64,000 nt of DNA from Hymenobacter sp. PAMC 26628 (GTDB lineage Bacteria; Bacteroidota; Bacteroidia; Cytophagales; Hymenobacteraceae). This document shows positions 33,941 to 41,268 of this stretch, in pieces (the stretch's first letter is position 1; each line of letters begins with the position of its first letter). The stretch lies in contig NZ_CP014304.1 in assembly GCF_001562275.1 (NCBI RefSeq), forward strand, positions 4,092,001 to 4,156,000. The letters are read 5' to 3'. The notes beneath the pieces were generated by a model. That model did not search any database. It had not been told where the DNA came from and saw only the letters and a program-made list of their open reading frames with translations. Made by a program: the position numbers and the translations under genes.

Positions 33941-33971
33941 CAAAGGTAATGAAAGCGCGAGACTTACACAA
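33941..33971 (-). promoter_or_regulatory. Candidate promoter of the rpsH (spc-like) unit
   Basis: On the minus strand TTG (33969-33971), 20 nt, TACCTTTG (33941-33948), then CACTCCGAAAAGT. This is close to the Bacteroidota sigma consensus. It lies 180 bp upstream of the rpsH start and 52 bp past the hairpin that ends the previous unit. Confidence 0.65.
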
Positions 33972-34017
33972 GATTAAATTAAAAACAGTTGAACTGTTAT
34001 TCTGATTTGATCTAAAT

Positions 34018-34062
34018 TAAAAATCCCGAGCTTACGCCTTTTAAAAGACGTAAGCTCGGGAT
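34018..34062 (-). terminator. Terminator between rpsN and rpsH
   Basis: A 14-bp perfect outer stem (34023-34036 with 34049-34062, ATCCCGAGCTTACG) continues through most of the inner CTTTTAAAAG. TTTTT follows on the minus strand. It lies 23 bp after the rpsN stop, inside what would be one spc operon in E. coli. Confidence 0.88.
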
Positions 34063-34085
34063 CCGATAAATGTCAATAGCTGATA

Positions 34086-34355
34086 CTACCAGCTCGATTT
34101 GGTCACCCCGGGAATTTTCCCAGCAAGGGCCATTTCACGAAAGCGCACCCGGCTAATGCCAAACTTACGCATATAGCCGCGAGGGCGACCATCAATCATG
34201 TCACGGTTGTGCAGGCGCACAGGCGAAGCATTTTTAGGCAGCTTGTCGAGACCTTCATAGTCACCGGCAGCTTTCAGAGCCTTTCGCTTCTCAGCGTAGC
34301 GGGCCACGGTAGCAATACGCTTGCGCTCCCGTGCTTTAATGGATTCTTTAGCCAT
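34086..34355 (-). CDS. rpsN: Ribosomal protein S14 (zinc-free form)
   Basis: An 89-residue S14 without zinc-binding cysteines: MAKESIKARERKRIATVARYA at the start and RPRGYMRKFGISRVRFREMALAGKIPGVTKSSW at the end. It is intermediate in length between the 61-aa zinc form and the 101-aa E. coli form, as usual in Bacteroidota. It is the last gene before the 324-bp break in the supercluster. Confidence 0.98.
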   Translation of the reverse strand: MAKESIKARERKRIATVARYAEKRKALKAAGDYEGLDKLPKNASPVRLHNRDMIDGRPRGYMRKFGISRVRFREMALAGKIPGVTKSSW

Positions 34356-34367
34356 GAGTTCGGGAGA

Positions 34368-34922
34368 TTATGCTTCTTTTTTGGCGTTGGCGAATGGCAT
34401 CCCGAAAGCTTTAAGCAGCTCGTAGCTTTGCTCATCGTTTTCAGCAGTGGTTACAAAGGTGATATCCATACCCGAAATGCTTTTGATTTTATCAATCGAG
34501 ATTTCAGGGAAGATGATTTGCTCTTTCACACCTAATGTGTAATTTCCGCGACCATCAAAGCCTTTATCATTGATGCCTTTAAAGTCGCGCACACGGGGCA
34601 GAGCCACCGTCAGCAGGCGATCCATAAACTCGTACATCCGCTCACCGCGCAGGGTCACTTTGGCACCGATGGGCATACCCTCACGGAGCTTAAAGTTCGA
34701 CACCGAACGCTTAGCAATAGTCGGAACAGCTTTCTGACCAGTTATAGTTGTCAATTCTTCCACACCGTTGTCCACTAGCTTCTTGTCAGCAACCGCTGCG
34801 CCAATACCGCGGTTGATGCAGATTTTGGAGATGCGCGGTACCTGCATAATGCTCTTAAACTGGAATTTCTCCTGGAGCGCCGGTACTACGTCTTTTTGGT
34901 ATATATCTTTCAGTCGAGCCAT
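34368..34922 (-). CDS. rplE: Ribosomal protein L5
   Basis: A 184-residue L5, MARLKDIYQKDVVPALQEKF to LLKAFGMPFANAKKEA, with FKLREGMPIGAKVTLRGERMYEF and IDKIKSISGMDITFVTTA. It binds 5S rRNA and the P-site tRNA bridge. Normal length. It is 15 bp below rplX. Confidence 0.98.
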   Translation of the reverse strand: MARLKDIYQKDVVPALQEKFQFKSIMQVPRISKICINRGIGAAVADKKLVDNGVEELTTITGQKAVPTIAKRSVSNFKLREGMPIGAKVTLRGERMYEFMDRLLTVALPRVRDFKGINDKGFDGRGNYTLGVKEQIIFPEISIDKIKSISGMDITFVTTAENDEQSYELLKAFGMPFANAKKEA

Positions 34923-34937
34923 GATGCGAGGGGCTAA

Positions 34938-35234
34938 TTAAGCCTTTTTCGTGACAGGTGCCTTACGCACCCGATCACCAGTTTTGGGATCAATAGCCTG
35001 CACGTTGCTTACGTGCATAGGCGCCTCCATCTTGGTAATGCCTCCCTGGGGCGACTTGGCGCTCGGCTTGTTGTGCTTGGTCACTAGGTTGAGACCATCC
35101 ACGATTACGCGCTGGGTCACCCGGTTTACCGATTTGATAACACCGGTCTTGCCACGCTCGTCGCCTGCAATCACCTTCACGGTGTCGCCCGACTTCACGT
35201 GCAGCTTGACGGGCAATTCTTTGTTAATAGCCAT
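34938..35234 (-). CDS. rplX: Ribosomal protein L24
   Basis: A 98-residue L24 with the KOW motif VKVIAGDERGKTGVIKSVNR and the C-terminal GGITKMEAPMHVSNVQAIDPKTGDRVR. It starts 50S assembly. It is 3 bp below rplN. Confidence 0.98.
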   Translation of the reverse strand: MAINKELPVKLHVKSGDTVKVIAGDERGKTGVIKSVNRVTQRVIVDGLNLVTKHNKPSAKSPQGGITKMEAPMHVSNVQAIDPKTGDRVRKAPVTKKA

Positions 35235-35237
35235 GGC

Positions 35238-35606
35238 TTACAGTACTTCGGGGGCCAGCGATACAATTTTCATGAACTGGCGCTCACGCAACTCACGAGC
35301 CACTGGCCCGAAGATGCGCGTACCGCGCGGCTCGTCGTTGTTGTTGAGCAGAACGGCGGCGTTGTCGTCGAAGCGAATGTAGCTGCCGTCTTTACGGCGT
35401 ACTTCCTTCTTCGTGCGCACCACTACGGCCTTGCTCACGGTGCCTTTTTTAGCGTTGCCGGAAGGAATAGCCGATTTAATGGCTACCACAATCTTGTCAC
35501 CAACGCTGGCGTATTTCTTGCCCGTACCACCCAGAACGCGGATGCAGAGCACTTCCTTGGCACCGCTATTATCGGCCACCGTCAGGCGGGATTCTTGCTG
35601 GATCAT
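35238..35606 (-). CDS. rplN: Ribosomal protein L14
   Basis: A 122-residue L14, MIQQESRLTVADNSGAKEVLCIRVLGGT to ELRERQFMKIVSLAPEVL, of exact family length. It forms an intersubunit bridge and is the binding site of RsfS-type silencing factors. It is 9 bp below rpsQ. Confidence 0.98.
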   Translation of the reverse strand: MIQQESRLTVADNSGAKEVLCIRVLGGTGKKYASVGDKIVVAIKSAIPSGNAKKGTVSKAVVVRTKKEVRRKDGSYIRFDDNAAVLLNNNDEPRGTRIFGPVARELRERQFMKIVSLAPEVL

Positions 35607-35615
35607 CGGTCTGGG

Positions 35616-35915
35616 TTATTTAGCACGTTCAAGGATTTCAACCAAGCGCCACCGCTTTATCTTACTCAGCGGGCGTGTACTCATGATGCGTACCGTATCG
35701 CCTTCACCACACTCATTCTTCTCGTCGTGAGCATGGAATTTGGTGGTTTTGGTCACAAACTTCCCGTATTTAGGATGTTTTTGCTTTTCAACCACAGCTA
35801 CCGTGATGGACTTTTCCATCTTACTGCTAGTCACCTTACCGACGATTTCCTTGCGCGCGTTGCGATCAGATGCGGGGTCGTGAGCCGGCAACAGTTTTTC
35901 TTGAGTTGGTTCCAT
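35616..35915 (-). CDS. rpsQ: Ribosomal protein S17
   Basis: A 99-residue S17: an N-terminal extension of about 18 residues (MEPTQEKLLPAHDPASDR), then the OB fold EIVGKVTSSKMEKSITVAVVE with KYGKFVTKTTKFHAHDE and RPLSKIKRWRLVEILERAK. The ATG overlaps the rpmC stop by one base (TAATG), suggesting coupled translation. Classic S17 is about 85 aa. Confidence 0.97.
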   Translation of the reverse strand: MEPTQEKLLPAHDPASDRNARKEIVGKVTSSKMEKSITVAVVEKQKHPKYGKFVTKTTKFHAHDEKNECGEGDTVRIMSTRPLSKIKRWRLVEILERAK

Positions 35916-36130
35916 TATTGAGCGGGGTTAATGGCCTGCTCGTTATTGCGGCGGGTATGCTCGGTAAGCAAACGGGCAACATTTTTGCGGCTAGCCTTCA
36001 GACGGGCGGGGTTTTCAAGCGGCGAGATGGCGTGGGCGAAGCGCAATTGCTGGCCTTGAGCACGCTCAGTTTTGATTTGCTCTTTCAGCGCATCAGCGGA
36101 AAGGCCTTTAAGGTCGGTCTTGTTTTTCAT
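35915..36130 (-). CDS. rpmC: Ribosomal protein L29
   Basis: A 71-residue two-helix protein at the exit-tunnel mouth: LKGLSADALKEQIKTERAQGQQLRFAHA and RLKASRKNVARLLTEH. The ATG at 36130 sits 1 bp past the rplP stop; an upstream alternative at 36148 adds six unconserved residues. Confidence 0.97.
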   Translation of the reverse strand: MKNKTDLKGLSADALKEQIKTERAQGQQLRFAHAISPLENPARLKASRKNVARLLTEHTRRNNEQAINPAQ

Positions 36131-36131
36131 A

Positions 36132-36560
36132 TTAGGCAGCAGCTTCAACGTAATCGCGGCGCACTACAAAAGTCGTCCGAACCGGCAGCTTCTGAGATGC
36201 CAGGCGGAGCGACTCTTTCGCCACTTCCAGCGTCACGCCATCCGATTCAAACATAATCTGACCTGGTTTTACGCAGGCCACCCAATACTCAGGCGAGCCT
36301 TTACCCTTGCCCATTCGCACTTCAGCGGGCTTTTTAGTAATTGGCTTATCAGGGAAAATGCGGATCCATACTTGCCCTTCGCGTTTCATGGCGCGGGTCA
36401 TGGCAATACGAGCAGCCTCAATCTGGCGAGCCGTAATCCAAGACGTTTCCAGCGACTTGATGGCGAACGAACCGAAGTCTATGGAGCTGCCGCGGTAGGC
36501 TAAGCCAGTCACGCGACCCTTTTGCATCTTGCGATACTTAGTCCTTTTCGGTTGTAACAT
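36132..36560 (-). CDS. rplP: Ribosomal protein L16
   Basis: A 142-residue L16, MLQPKRTKYRKMQKGRVTGLAYRG to the C-terminal basic strand, with the conserved GKGKGSPEYWVACVKPGQIMFE, near the peptidyl-transferase centre. Normal length. Unlike in E. coli, it is separated from rpsC by 114 bp that contain a terminator-like hairpin. Confidence 0.98.
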   Translation of the reverse strand: MLQPKRTKYRKMQKGRVTGLAYRGSSIDFGSFAIKSLETSWITARQIEAARIAMTRAMKREGQVWIRIFPDKPITKKPAEVRMGKGKGSPEYWVACVKPGQIMFESDGVTLEVAKESLRLASQKLPVRTTFVVRRDYVEAAA

Positions 36561-36609
36561 GAGAAATTAAATAGAGAGATTATTAAGAATGCGCAGACTG
36601 AATCCGCAA

Positions 36610-36658
36610 AAAGTCCACTTCGAGATGTTAAGGCACGGGGCCCAGCATCCCGAAGTGG
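36610..36658 (-). terminator. Terminator-like hairpin between rpsC and rplP
   Basis: On the minus strand CCACTTCGGGATG (36646-36658) pairs at 12 of 13 positions with 36615-36627 around an 18-nt loop. A bulged A and CTT at the base lead into a TTTTT run. It ends about 50 bp before the rplP start. Confidence 0.7.
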
Positions 36659-36674
36659 CTTCTTATTTTATTTA

Positions 36675-37544
36675 CTAGCGACGTGGGGCCCGACCAGCTC
36701 CACCACCTTGGGCAGGGCCGTTACGACGAGGCCCATTGCTATCGCCACGGCCAGCACCGCTACCAGGAGCACCACCTGCAGGGTTGCCACCACGGTCTCG
36801 GCGAGGACCACGGTCACCGCCGCGGTCACTGCGTTCACCGCGGGGGCCACGGTCATCACGGCGTCCACCGGCGTCGCCACCTGGGTTTGTCTGCTGTTGG
36901 TTAGGTGACAAATCGGGTTTGCCAAATACCTCCCCACGCATTACCCACACCTTGATACCAATTTTACCATATACGGTCTGAGCTTCCGACAACGCGTAAT
37001 CAATATCAGCACGCAGGGTGTGCAACGGAGTACGTCCTTCTTTGTATTGTTCAGAGCGAGCAATTTCAGCACCGCCTAAACGACCGCCGCACTGGATCTT
37101 GATGCCTTCAGCTCCAACCCGCATAGCGGCTTGAATTGACATCTTCATAGCACGGCGGAAAGAGATACGAGCTGCTAATTGCTGAGCAATGCTCTCACCC
37201 ACCAACTTGGCATCCAGTTCTGGTCGCTTAATCTCAAAAATGTTAATCTGAACATCTTTGTTGGTGATTTGCTTCAGTTCGTCCTTAATCTTATCAACTT
37301 CCTGACCGCCTTTGCCAATTACCACACCTGGGCGAGCCGTGTTGATGGTGATAGTGATCCGCTTAAGGGTACGCTCAATCACAATGCGGCTGATGCCACC
37401 TTTCTGAATACGGGCGTTGATGTATTTACGGATTTTTTCGTCTTCCACCAATTTTTCGGCGAAATCCTTACCTCCGTACCAGTTCGAGTCCCAGCCTTTA
37501 ATAACTCCCAAGCGGAAGCCAACCGGATTTACTTTCTGTCCCAT
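36675..37544 (-). CDS. rpsC: Ribosomal protein S3 with an RGG-rich C-terminal tail
   Basis: A 289-residue S3. The KH domain (about 40-110) has ITINTARPGVVIGKGGQEVDKIKDEL and the C-terminal domain includes GIKIQCGGRLGGAEIARSE and the helicase-linked YGKIGIKVWVMRGEV. After about residue 208 comes a tail of about 80 residues rich in Gly, Arg and Asp, with many RGG/RG pairs (GGRRDDRGPRGERSDRGG). Usual length is 210-240 aa. The tail has low complexity and is presumably disordered and RNA-binding. It is 5 bp below rplV. Confidence 0.97.
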   Translation of the reverse strand: MGQKVNPVGFRLGVIKGWDSNWYGGKDFAEKLVEDEKIRKYINARIQKGGISRIVIERTLKRITITINTARPGVVIGKGGQEVDKIKDELKQITNKDVQINIFEIKRPELDAKLVGESIAQQLAARISFRRAMKMSIQAAMRVGAEGIKIQCGGRLGGAEIARSEQYKEGRTPLHTLRADIDYALSEAQTVYGKIGIKVWVMRGEVFGKPDLSPNQQQTNPGGDAGGRRDDRGPRGERSDRGGDRGPRRDRGGNPAGGAPGSGAGRGDSNGPRRNGPAQGGGAGRAPRR

Positions 37545-37549
37545 ATTAT

Positions 37550-37972
37550 TTATGAGTTGGCCTCGGCCTGATTTTCGGTGATAGAGGAATTAGCAGCTTG
37601 CGCTTGGGCGGCTTTACTGCCAGCCTTCTCAATCATCGTGTCGATTTTCAGCGTCACATGATTGCTACGCTTGCGGATCCGGTGGCCGCGCCCCTGGGGG
37701 GCTGGACGCAAACGCTTTAGCTGCCGGCCTTCGTCAACGAAAATTTCGCTGATGTAGAGGTTAGCTTCTTCAATGCGTTGGTCTTCGTTATGTTGCTGCC
37801 AGTTGGCCAAGGCCGAGAGGAGCAGTTTCTCAATCTTCTCAGCACCGCTATTGGCTTCAAAACGAAGCAGACCGAGGGCCCGCGTCACTTTTTGGCCGCG
37901 TACCAAGTTGGCTACCAAGCGCATCTTGCGCGGCGAGGTAGGCACATTGCGGAGTTTTGCTACTGCTTCCAT
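37550..37972 (-). CDS. rplV: Ribosomal protein L22
   Basis: A 140-residue L22. The core MEAVAKLRNVPTSPRKMRLVANLVRG to GRQLKRLRPAPQGRGHRIRKRSNHVTL includes the hairpin that lines the exit tunnel. A short Ala/Gln/Ser-rich tail follows. The ATG at 37972 is chosen, one base past the rpsS stop; upstream codons lie inside rpsS. Confidence 0.97.
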   Translation of the reverse strand: MEAVAKLRNVPTSPRKMRLVANLVRGQKVTRALGLLRFEANSGAEKIEKLLLSALANWQQHNEDQRIEEANLYISEIFVDEGRQLKRLRPAPQGRGHRIRKRSNHVTLKIDTMIEKAGSKAAQAQAANSSITENQAEANS

Positions 37973-37973
37973 C

Positions 37974-38252
37974 TTAGCGCTTGCCTTTATCTTTTTTGGC
38001 GACGTGACCACGGAAGTTACGCGTCGGAGCAAATTCGCCCAACTTGTGTCCTACCATGTTCTCGGTCACATACACCGGGATGAACTTATTGCCGTTGTGA
38101 ACAGCGAAGGTGTGGCCTACGAAATCTGGCGAAATCATTGAGCGGCGCGACCAAGTCTTCACCACCGATTTTTTACCAGCCGTTTCGAGCGCCGTGACTT
38201 TCTTCTCTAGCCGGAAGTCAATGTACGGCCCTTTTTTGAGTGAACGTGCCAT
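37974..38252 (-). CDS. rpsS: Ribosomal protein S19
   Basis: A 92-residue S19, MARSLKKGPYIDFRLEKKVTAL, with KTWSRRSMISPDFVGHTFAVHNGNKFIPVYVTENMVGHKLGEFAPTR as the conserved run (given in parts: TWSRRSMI, VYVTENMVGHKLGEF). Normal length, 3 bp below rplB. Confidence 0.98.
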   Translation of the reverse strand: MARSLKKGPYIDFRLEKKVTALETAGKKSVVKTWSRRSMISPDFVGHTFAVHNGNKFIPVYVTENMVGHKLGEFAPTRNFRGHVAKKDKGKR

Positions 38253-38255
38253 ATA

Positions 38256-39083
38256 TTACTTCTTGCCTTTGCGGCTCACAATCAGGTTCTCCGAATATTT
38301 GTTTTTATCGCGGGTCTTGTAGCCTTTCGACAGCAGACCATTGCGGCTACGCGGGTGACCACCCGACGATTTACCCTCACCACCACCCATTGGGTGGTCA
38401 ACAGGGTTCATAGCCACACCACGAACCCGGGGACGACGGCCAGCCCAACGATTCCGGCCAGCTTTGCCCATACGCACATTCATATGGTCACCGTTTGAGA
38501 CTGTACCCACCGTAGCCATGCAGGTTACCAGCACCATACGCATTTCACCCGAAGGCAATTTCAGCGTAGCGTAACGCTCTTCGCGGGCTACAATCTGAGC
38601 GTAGGTACCAGCCGAACGAGCCATAGCTGCTCCTTGGCCAGGCTGCAACTCTATGTTGTGTACGATAGTACCAAGTGGGATCTCACGTAGTGGCAATGTA
38701 TTGCCAACTTCAGGAGCTACACCAGGACCCGACACTACTTGCGTACCAACGGTAAGGCCAGCCGGGGCAATGATGTACCGCTTCTCACCATCAGCATAGC
38801 CGAGTAGTGCGATACGCGCAGTACGGTTAGGGTCGTACTCGATAGTCTTCACCGTGGCAGGCACACCGGCCTTGTCACGCTTGAAGTCCACAATACGGTA
38901 CTGGGTTTTATGCCCACCGCCGATGTAGCGGTTCGACATTTTACCGGAAGAGTTCCGGCCACCCGATTTCTTGAGGGAAGTCATCAAGGACTTCTCCGGG
39001 GTTGACGTCGTTAGCTCGTCAAACGCCGGCGCAACGCGAAAGCGTTGCCCTGGGGTTGTTGGTCTGAGTTTTTTGAGTGCCAT
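38256..39083 (-). CDS. rplB: Ribosomal protein L2
   Basis: A 275-residue L2 at the peptidyl-transferase centre. The OB and SH3 domains are intact, and the C-terminal loop NPVDHPMGGGEGKSSGGHPRSRNG carries the conserved His needed for activity. Normal length, 33 bp below rplW. Confidence 0.98.
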   Translation of the reverse strand: MALKKLRPTTPGQRFRVAPAFDELTTSTPEKSLMTSLKKSGGRNSSGKMSNRYIGGGHKTQYRIVDFKRDKAGVPATVKTIEYDPNRTARIALLGYADGEKRYIIAPAGLTVGTQVVSGPGVAPEVGNTLPLREIPLGTIVHNIELQPGQGAAMARSAGTYAQIVAREERYATLKLPSGEMRMVLVTCMATVGTVSNGDHMNVRMGKAGRNRWAGRRPRVRGVAMNPVDHPMGGGEGKSSGGHPRSRNGLLSKGYKTRDKNKYSENLIVSRKGKK

Positions 39084-39116
39084 TACTAGCTAGTTGTGCT
39101 TTTGCGGCGGATAATG

Positions 39117-39404
39117 CTACAGGTTACCGTAAAAGTCGATGATATCGCCTTCTTTCACAGTCACAATGGCCTTTTTGCCATGAGCGCGGCGGCCGGTGGC
39201 TTGGCCGCTACGGGTAGCCTTTGACTTCATTTTGCCAATGGTGCGCATCGTATTGATATCGGTTACCGTCACGCCATAAAGCGCTTCGATGTCCTTCTTG
39301 ATTTGCACTTTATTAGCGGTGCGCTCCACCTCAAAGGTATAGCGGCCTTTCTCGTTCAGGCCTGTGGCCTTCTCTGTTACGATGGGACGTTTCAGCGTGC
39401 TCAT
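39117..39404 (-). CDS. rplW: Ribosomal protein L23
   Basis: A 95-residue L23, MSTLKRPIVTEKATGLNEKG, with VERTANKVQIKKDIEALYGVTVTDINTM. It forms the exit-tunnel docking site for trigger factor and SRP. Its ATG overlaps the rplD TAA by one base. Confidence 0.98.
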   Translation of the reverse strand: MSTLKRPIVTEKATGLNEKGRYTFEVERTANKVQIKKDIEALYGVTVTDINTMRTIGKMKSKATRSGQATGRRAHGKKAIVTVKEGDIIDFYGNL

Positions 39405-40042
39405 TATTCAGCGGTGCTATAGAGTTGAACCAACGAAGCCATGCCATCTTCGGAAATCAATAGCGTATCCGTATTCAGCAAATCGTGGGTATTGAGGCCA
39501 ATAGGCGTCGATACTTTAACTTTCTGTATGTTGCGGGCACTGAGAATGACGTTCTTGTTCACCTCGGCGGTAACAAGCATCGTTTTCTTACCATTGTTTA
39601 GCTTAAGGCCGTCCATGATGGCAACGAAATCTTTGGTGCGGGGAGCATCCATAGCGATATTCTCCACCAAAGAAATTTTGCCATCTTTAGCCAAGCTCGA
39701 CAGAGCCGAGAGGCGAGCTACGCGCTTGGTCTTTTTATTGAGTTTGAAATTGTAATCACGGGGCTGCGGGCCAAACATCCGGCCGCCACCAACGAATACA
39801 CCTGACTTCATGCTGCCAGCTCGGGCACCGCCCGTACCTTTTTGCTTCTTAAGCTTTTTCGTGGTGCCGTGCACCTCGTTACGCTGCTTGGACTTATGTG
39901 TACCCTGACGCTGATTAGCGAGGTACTGCTTCACGTCCAGGTACATCACGTGCTCGTTAATGTCGAGTCCGAAAATGTCCTCCGACAACGTGACCTTGCG
40001 GCCAGTGTCTTCGCCTTTGATGCTATATACTGCGAGTTCCAT
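39404..40042 (-). CDS. rplD: Ribosomal protein L4
   Basis: A 212-residue L4 with the tunnel-lining loop KLKKQKGTGGARAGSMKSGVFVGGG and the globular RVARLSALSSLAKDGKI region. In E. coli L4 regulates the S10 operon by attenuation in its leader. Here the leader of this unit (before rplC) also carries a T-run hairpin. It is 12 bp below rplC. Confidence 0.98.
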   Translation of the reverse strand: MELAVYSIKGEDTGRKVTLSEDIFGLDINEHVMYLDVKQYLANQRQGTHKSKQRNEVHGTTKKLKKQKGTGGARAGSMKSGVFVGGGRMFGPQPRDYNFKLNKKTKRVARLSALSSLAKDGKISLVENIAMDAPRTKDFVAIMDGLKLNNGKKTMLVTAEVNKNVILSARNIQKVKVSTPIGLNTHDLLNTDTLLISEDGMASLVQLYSTAE

Positions 40043-40054
40043 TGCTGCGTCGGG

Positions 40055-40675
40055 TTATTTCTCCAGGACCACGTAAGAGTTCTTGGCACCGGGTATTGAA
40101 CCACTCACCAAGATCAGGTTCTTGTCGGCTACTACGCGCATCACTTTCAAATTTTGAATTTTGACACGGTCGCTGCCCATGCGGCCACCCATGCGCATTC
40201 CCTTGAACACACGCGAGGGCCATGAACAAGCCCCAATAGAACCGGGGTGACGTAGGCGGTTGTGCTGGCCGTGGGTTTGGCCACCAACACCCTGAAAGTT
40301 GTAGCGCTTTACGACCCCCTGAAAGCCTTTGCCTTTTGAGGTACCAACTACATCGATAAACTCGCCTTCTGCGAAGAGCGAAGCGTCGATGGTAGCACCA
40401 GCGGCGTAAGTCGATTCCGCGTCGAGACGAAATTCAACAAGCTTTTTCTTAGGAGTGGTACCAGCTTTAGCGAAGTGACCGGCCAAAGCCTTGGTCGTAT
40501 TCTTCGTCTTTTTTTCGCCGTATCCAATCTGAACGGCGGTGTAGCCGTCGTTGGCGATAGTCTTAACCTGCGTCACTACGCACGGACCCGCTTCGATGAG
40601 CGTGCAGGGAATATTTTTCCCGTCCGGAGTGAAGAGGCTTGTCATACCGATTTTCTTACCGATGATGCCAGGCAT
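40055..40675 (-). CDS. rplC: Ribosomal protein L3
   Basis: A 206-residue L3, MPGIIGKKIGMTSLFTPDGKNIPCT, with GKGFQGVVKRYNFQGVGGQTHGQHNRLRHPGSIGAC, the loop that reaches the peptidyl-transferase centre (landmarks GKGFQGVVKR and RHPGSIGAC). It is the first gene of its transcription unit: upstream are an attenuator-like hairpin, a good promoter and the terminator of the rpsJ unit. In E. coli rpsJ would be first. Confidence 0.98.
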   Translation of the reverse strand: MPGIIGKKIGMTSLFTPDGKNIPCTLIEAGPCVVTQVKTIANDGYTAVQIGYGEKKTKNTTKALAGHFAKAGTTPKKKLVEFRLDAESTYAAGATIDASLFAEGEFIDVVGTSKGKGFQGVVKRYNFQGVGGQTHGQHNRLRHPGSIGACSWPSRVFKGMRMGGRMGSDRVKIQNLKVMRVVADKNLILVSGSIPGAKNSYVVLEK

Positions 40676-40696
40676 TCTGTGGAAATTTATGAATAC

Positions 40697-40724
40697 AAAA
40701 AGAAAACGGCCGAGTGCCGTTTTC
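40697..40724 (-). terminator. Attenuator-like hairpin in the rplC leader
   Basis: On the minus strand GAAAACGG, a 7-nt loop and CCGTTTTC (40717-40724 with 40702-40709) are followed by TTTTT (40697-40701). It lies between the promoter at 40737-40768 and the rplC ATG, 22 nt before the ATG. The position fits transcription attenuation. Confidence 0.75.
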
Positions 40725-40736
40725 GCTAAGGGAGTG

Positions 40737-40768
40737 CAAAGATAGAATTAAAGTCCGAATTTTCCCAA
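40737..40768 (-). promoter_or_regulatory. Promoter of the rplC (S10-like) unit
   Basis: On the minus strand TTG (40766-40768), 21 nt, TATCTTTG (40737-40744), followed by CACTCCCTTAGCG. It matches the Bacteroidota consensus. Confidence 0.75.
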
Positions 40769-40850
40769 TATGGCTTACAAATAATTCCCAAATGAGGCAG
40801 TTAGCTTTTAATAATCTCATTTGGTTTACATAAAACTCAAAAGAAATTCC

Positions 40851-40894
40851 AGTAAAAAGCCCCGTTGCGATTAGTCGCAACGGGGCTTTTTACT
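40851..40894 (-). terminator. Terminator after rpsJ
   Basis: A perfect 20-bp stem (40851-40870 with 40875-40894) with loop TTAG contains AAAAAGCCCC and its complement, so a T-run ends the 3' arm on either strand. It lies 20 bp after the rpsJ stop and closes the rpsL-rpsG-fusA-rpsJ unit. Confidence 0.95.
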
Positions 40895-40914
40895 GAATAC
40901 ATTAAGTTAGGTCT

Positions 40915-41220
40915 TCAGACTTTGATTTCCACATCAACGCCGCTAGGCAGTTCCAGCTTCATCAAAGCATCTACCGTTTTCGACGAAGTCGAGAAGATGT
41001 CCACCAAACGCTTGTAAGTGCAGAGTTGGAATTGCTCCCGGCTCTTCTTATTCACGTGAGGCGAGCGCAGTACGGTAAACTTCTCTTTTTGCGTCGGCAA
41101 CGGAATTGGGCCGCTAACGATGGCGCCGGTAGCCTTTACGGCTTTCACGATTTTCTCAGCCGATTTGTCTACGAGGTTGTGGTCGTAAGACTTGAGTTTG
41201 ATGCGAATTTTCTGGTTCAT
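40915..41220 (-). CDS. rpsJ: Ribosomal protein S10
   Basis: A 101-residue S10 (also NusE, a partner of NusB and NusG in antitermination): MNQKIRIKLKSYDHNLVDKSAEKIV with IPLPTQKEKFTVLRSPHVNKKSREQF. The ATG at 41220 is chosen; an alternative at 41244 adds eight unconserved residues. It follows fusA by 48 bp and is closed by a terminator, so it belongs to the str-like unit here. Confidence 0.98.
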   Translation of the reverse strand: MNQKIRIKLKSYDHNLVDKSAEKIVKAVKATGAIVSGPIPLPTQKEKFTVLRSPHVNKKSREQFQLCTYKRLVDIFSTSSKTVDALMKLELPSGVDVEIKV

Positions 41221-41268
41221 TGGGGTTTTGGTCCGATTGACCAAGTTAGTGACCGGTATTAGGGGGTG

